A stretch of DNA of 64,000 nucleotides, from assembly GCA_903813345.2 (NCBI GenBank), contig CAIIXF020000008.1:11063278-11127277 (forward strand), given 5' to 3'. Each line of letters begins with the position of its first letter. Position 1 is the stretch's first letter. The notes under the pieces are model-generated. The model had not been told where the DNA came from, made no database searches, and was given only the letters and a program-made list of their open reading frames with translations. The stretch comes from Owenia fusiformis (Eukaryota > Annelida > Polychaeta > Sabellida > Oweniidae). Shown one piece after another: positions 59,501 to 64,000 of the stretch. A program made the position numbers and the translations under genes.

Positions 59501-62500
59501 TTAATGGATGTGTCCTGCCTGGTAGCACCTGCAACAAAATATTAACCTTAGAAAGCTATACCTAATTACAGTGAAACCTGTAAAAGTTAACACCTCTAGA
59601 AATGGAAAGAGAAAGTCCATGGTGGAACACTTCAGAATCCCATTTAGACCAACTATGTACAATGAATCTCTGTAAGTGGAAAACCTCATAAGTGGAACAC
59701 CTTTTGGAGATACCTTAATATACATCAAATCAAGGAGTATGACTGAATAGAAACTGAGTTGCAATCCAGAAGTCAAGAGTTATCGCACTTTCAGTCCAAT
59801 AACAGTATTTAGCATAGAGCTCACTGTGGGACAGTTATCTATGGTGATCACAATAATTCGTGTTTATGTACAAGTTCAGCTAAAAATGTGGAGCTTAACC
59901 CCATTGATGCAAGATTACCAATTACATTGCACAAGCCTAGTCTCTACCTGATGTTCCCTGAGCCAAGTCTCTGTCAACCTCAGATTCAACACTCCACCTC
60001 GACTCCTAAGTTTAGAGAAGCAGTCCATTAGAGGCTGAAAACCAAACATATATGAACATTAACACCGAGTATGATGTGCCACTGCCCTGGAATTCTATTT
60101 CTAAAGATTTTAAAGCAAATCTCTCCAAAGAAAGTGACACAGATTTTATAATGGTAAAATTCAATTCTTGAAAAGGGATTCATTTGTACTCGTACATGAT
60201 AATTGATAACTTAAAAGATAATCTAAACTAGTGGTCGGGAGACTTACCTCTTTGTACTGTGAGAACACTACAATAGGCCTAGATGGCGCCACATACTCAA
60301 TCAAATCCATCACAATAGGGGTTGGATGGAACTTTGATGCAACTATTAAACTGAAAAAACAATAAAGTGAAGAATTATTAGACATACGAGTACTTTTTAT
60401 AAACACACCTTGTAAAAAAAGACATTAACATGAAAAATGTCACCTCCTGCCATTTGATACATACACAGAACATCAGCTGCCCACTGATAATAATTATGAC
60501 TGGAAAATTAAACTTAATTCATCACTGCATAAATGTTACTTTTTAATGTAGTTCAACTACATAATTTCATACATAATACTAATTGTGTTAAGGTTTTTTG
60601 GGTTGATATTATAGATATTTTCATCATTATTTTCTGATTTTTGAACTCACCTATCAAAGTCACCAGCCTTGAGGATCTTTCTGGTCTCTTCCACCTTATT
60701 GCGCCACTCTGCCTTCTTCTCTGAGTGTTCCTCTTTCTGTAAAAACAACATTTAGAGTTTTGTCTTACAATACTAAATAAATATGTATGTGAGTGCATTG
60801 CAAGTGCCAAAATGGAAGACTAAAGAAAAGGGATTTGAGAACACAGCCTGATATATAGTAAGGAACAAACCCCCACTATCCCAAACTTTGAGGTGACAAT
60901 TAAACAAGTCTTACATCCCCCCACCAATTGGGATTTGAATGGAAGAGAGAGTTCAGCAAGGAACGAAGTGGACTGGGATAAAAAATATATTGTCTGGTTA
61001 TGCAAGTGTTTTGTTCAAGCAACTAAATTCAATTAACATTCCCTTAAAACAAAACCCTTCATTCTCAAACTCCTACTGAACAAACCAGAGTCATATAAAT
61101 TCAGTTTTCACAAAAAGGTATTAAAACAATGGAAACAAACCTCATAACGGAATCGCTTGCTCTTGTTGTCACCGTTTGTTGCTTTCTCTTTAGTCTCTTT
61201 TGTAACACCCTGTTCAGTATCTGTATTCTTTATAGCAACTATTGCTTCATTCTTTTCTGTAGTATCCCCTTTTGAATTGTCTTTAATAATTTCATTCTCA
61301 TTTGTTTTGTCTTTCCCAGATTCAATTCCTGTTTTGTCAGAATCATTTTCCATAGCAACATCACTTGCTGTTGCCATAGCAATGTCAGTAGATTTCTTCT
61401 CTATAGTAACAGTGTCCGTATTAATGGATTGTGGGTTTGTATCTGCTATATCTGTGTTTACTGTGTCTAGTTCATGAAGTGGGTAGTGGTGAAGAATGGC
61501 TAACTGTTCTTTGGTAAAGTTGAACACTTCTACTGCTGGCCTGTAAATAAATAAAAAAACATACATTCATATCATCATTCAAAGGAATTTGCATTATTTC
61601 TATCTATGATGAATCACATTTTGAAGTAGTTTTATGTGAACATTCCTACACACACATGTAAGGGACAAGAGCATCTGTTCGAACATGTAATTCAAATAAA
61701 TATGAATTTGTCAACTTTCAAATATGGAAGGAAAAAAGGCTGCGAGGAAAAAATATCCAAGAGCACAAGCAACTATAAGGAAAATAAATACCCCCAATAT
61801 TACAAATTACATGTATGATCTAATGCACAAGGAAAATATGTGGGACACTCCCTCAACATTACAGGAATCAGGAAACATGTTCTGAGGAAAAACCTCCCTG
61901 TGTTGTACCACAACATTTTTATGACATTTTTTGATATGTAATCTAAGTAGAAAAAAAGACTTCAGTTAAAAGACTAATCAATTTGGACATAAAAGTAGCA
62001 TAAATAATTTCAATTCAGTATTATCAATAGCCTTTCTACACACATGTGTAGAGGACACTACTCGAGTTTACCTTGATCCATGCACATCAGTCCCAGAGTA
62101 TACGCTTACGACACATCCCAGTCCAGAGAGACGTTCAAGCACAGCTCCTAATACCAAGCCCAGTGTGTTTTCCATGACGATGACGCGACTATTGGCACGA
62201 ACATTAGCTTGAGACAAAATCTGACCAAGGCTATCAATTCTTAGATTCCTGTGAACAAATGAAATGGTCTGAATGAGAAGATGGCAATTTGCACTCAGTG
62301 GGCCCAGGGCCAGCTCATGTATCATTGCCATGTTACTTAAGATATTTCATATTTATATTAGGTATTTGATCCGTCGAAACCTCAATAAAATACTTTGAAA
62401 TATAATTTTACAAGGCATTAACATGCAAAATGTCACCACCTGCCATTTGTTACAGATGCTGATTGCCGAATGCCAAATGCTGACAGCCAGACACAGTGCA

Positions 62501-62721
62501 CAAAAATATTGGAGACTATAACAATATGCCACCACTTTGGTGGTGACATAATAAAAGAATATGATCTGTCCATGTTTGATTATTTGATTATACAAGACTT
62601 GAATATCTACCTAAACTATAAAACACTATAAACTCACAGTATGCGTGCAGGCCCTTTGTTAGTGTACATATCACTGATGAGGCGAGTGCAAGGCCTTAAT
62701 ATAGTATACACTGAAACATGC
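59442..62721 (-). CDS. TRMT6: TRMT6 (tRNA m1A58 methyltransferase non-catalytic subunit), C-terminal part, seven exons
   Basis: Partner of TRMT61A in the nuclear complex that methylates adenosine 58 of tRNAs; this subunit helps bind tRNA. Minus-strand exons in order: 62721-62638, 62248-62072, 61540-61141, 60736-60651, 60350-60248, 60034-59948, 59528-59442 (TAA). All have AG/GT borders and phases join, giving about 340 residues. Recognition strings: SRVIVMENTLGLVLGAVLER, RPAVEVFNFTKEQL, LIVASKFHPTPIVMDLIEYV, APSRPIVVFSQYKE, GGVLNLRLTETWLREHQVLP and GGYLLTA at the end. The 400-bp exon encodes a polar Thr/Asp/Asn/Lys linker, variable in this family. Amino-terminal exons lie beyond the right edge. 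The terminal 70 bp is amplified as a tandem array. Confidence 0.95.
59567..59712. mobile_element. pogo-like MITE fragment in the last TRMT6 intron
   Basis: Starts TACAGTGAAACCTGTAAAAG and has GTGGAACACTTC and AAGTGGAACACC inside. The right inverted end is missing. It produces the minus-strand open frame 59501-59776, which is not an exon except for its last bases. Confidence 0.7.
60419..60481 (-). repeat. Interspersed 130-bp family, copy 9 (partial), TRMT6 intron
   Basis: Inverted orientation: GACATTAACATGAAAAATGT followed by CACCTCCTGCCATTTGATAC. Only the right half of the family sequence is present. Confidence 0.65.
62411..62550 (-). repeat. Interspersed 130-bp family, copy 8, TRMT6 intron
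   Basis: Full-length inverted copy: CAAGGCATTAACATGC, GTCACCACCTGCCATTTGTT, TGACAGCCAGACACAG, GGAGACTATAACAATATG and the closing palindrome CCACCACTTTGGTGGTGAC. It sits wholly in the intron between exons 62638-62721 and 62072-62248. Confidence 0.85.
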
Positions 62722-63170
62722 CTGCAATTATAAAAATAATCATTAAAGATATAAAACAGATAATCAAAATACAAGATAATTACAAGTTTCATGGCTATTG
62801 TACATGTATTACACTTTCTCTAATGAACATTTGGTGATGTACTGAGATTGAATATTTATCATTATAATTTTAAGGTATGAGAGTTTGATATTTATCAAGG
62901 GAACAAAGTTACTGACAGACTGAGTGTGGTACCATATTATCAGAAATAACCCATTTTCTATAAATACGTGGAACTTTATGGCAGTGAATAAATTGTAAAA
63001 TAAAAACTGTTCTCAGTGATCGCATGATGTTTTCCCAGTGTATACAGTTCAATACAAATTTTATCTAAAATCTTAAACTGGTCCTAGTACATATATAGGT
63101 ATTTTAAAAAAGCAAAATCAAATAATTGGGAAGAGTTCTAATTCCTTAATAATTTCGATGAAAACAAACT
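62722..63170. other. TRMT6 intron, no feature recognised
   Basis: AT-rich sequence upstream of the exon acceptor at 62722. I found no further exon. Confidence 0.5.
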
Positions 63171-64000
63171 GCACATGTTTAACCAGAACAACGGCAACGC
63201 CAAAGCGTAGCGAATCCCATCGAACAGAAATGGCTGGCATTTTTACAAACGAATAGCAAATATCATAAAACAACACACCAGAAAGGCCACCATTTTCAAA
63301 ATGGTTGCTCACTAGCCAAGTTGTCATCAGAAGAAATAATATGCTTTTCAGTAGCCACCTCTAAAATTTTTGAAAAATCGCACACGTATTTGTAAAATAA
63401 CACACATAAAAATGGTGGCCATTTTTCAAAATGGCCGACTACTCCCCAAAGTTTTATTAGACAATGTGCCATGCTTAAAGTATTCACATATCAAATATGA
63501 ACAAAATTGCTCCACTACTTTTCGAGTTATAGTAAAATACATTAAAATGGCGGCCATTTTTCAAAAAATTTTCAAAATGGCCGCCTTCTACCAAAAGTGT
63601 CATAGGACAGTGTGCCATGGTTATAGTATTCACATACCAAATATGAACAAAATCGCTCCACTACTTTTCAAGTTACAGCAAAAATCGTAAAATAACGAGT
63701 AAAGGCCGCCATTTTTCAAGATGGCTGCCATGTGCTTCTTTAATATCTACATTTGTAGCATTATTAATGTCCTTTATAATTTTTTTACATTTAAAACATA
63801 TTGATATAACAGTTTTACATATTGCACCTAAATTACTGTAAAATCAGCACTAAAATGGCCGCCATTTTGAAATGAGCAGCCATTTTGAAAATCGGCTTTC
63901 GAGCAGAACTTCTACCCCCATAAGGTATATGTGTACAAAATATGAACAAAATCGGGCCAACGGTATTTGAGTTATTGCCCGGACGGACGGACAGACGGAC
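63171..64000 (-). repeat. CCGTCC / ATGGCCGCC interspersed repeat, long copy
   Basis: Inverted relative to 39446-39968. It begins AACGGCAACGCCAAAGCGTA, contains at least five AAAATGG(C/T)(C/G)GCC blocks, the block ATCGGCTTTCGAGCAGAACT, and ends in GGACGGACGGACAGACGGAC at the window edge. Two internal sub-units (near 63410 and 63550), each with a GTGCCATG word and an ATATGAACAAAATTGCTCCA-like word, show it is internally duplicated. Open frames here (63118-63690) are by-products. It probably lies in a TRMT6 intron. Confidence 0.8.

Noticed and set aside
61157-61477. 106-codon plus-strand frame in the TRMT6 region
   Set aside because: It is the antisense shadow of the 400-bp TRMT6 linker exon.
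1-64000. tRNA and rRNA genes
   Set aside because: No cloverleaf with conserved T-arm sequence or ribosomal RNA segment was seen by reading; a dedicated scan could still find a diverged one.

Overview
This is an AT-rich window from an animal nuclear genome. Genes are split by many GT-AG introns, and most of the sequence is minisatellites, miniature inverted-repeat elements, foldback elements and decayed retrotransposon. The repeat style (pogo-like CAGT elements, CAGGCCCG elements, CCGTCC-tailed repeats, dispersed TCAAGGTCA runs) suggests a marine invertebrate, perhaps a mollusc or other lophotrochozoan or a non-vertebrate deuterostome. The species cannot be fixed from the sequence alone.

Only two protein genes are supported, both at the right end and both partial. 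CPSF2 (CPSF100, pre-mRNA 3'-end processing) lies on the plus strand: its last eleven coding exons run from 51518 to the stop at 58005. TRMT6 (non-catalytic subunit of the tRNA m1A58 methyltransferase) lies on the minus strand: its last seven coding exons run from 62721 down to the stop at 59442. The genes converge, with stop codons about 1.4 kb apart. Between them is a 70-bp tandem array whose right-hand unit is the real 3' coding end of TRMT6. TRMT6's amino-terminal exons lie beyond the right edge. CPSF2's amino-terminal exons were not found in the 51 kb to its left.

The left 51 kb holds no gene I can support. In order it contains: a weak PHD-like fragment (1-165); a foldback element (4990-5725); a 71/73-bp minisatellite with higher-order structure (6283-7878) bordered by a hAT element with perfect 8-bp duplications and a BED-finger remnant (7879-8673); two perfect hairpins (9618-9841); an 80-bp tandem repeat (9995-10320); an element with a 7-bp duplication (18808-19251); a 112-bp repeat (22430-22735); a 37-bp minisatellite (24309-25138); an unrecognised minus-strand reading frame (25511-26040); a 27-bp minisatellite split by a TA-flanked element (27766-28997); a triplicated 162-bp unit (30715-31245); several small inverted-repeat elements; a 2.3-kb element with 450-500 bp inverted arms (43020-45287); and a decayed LINE reverse-transcriptase region carrying a nested insertion (46764-49500).

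A roughly 130-bp interspersed family occurs nine times, including two TRMT6 introns. The two genes both act in RNA metabolism, but nothing in the sequence suggests more than chance adjacency.
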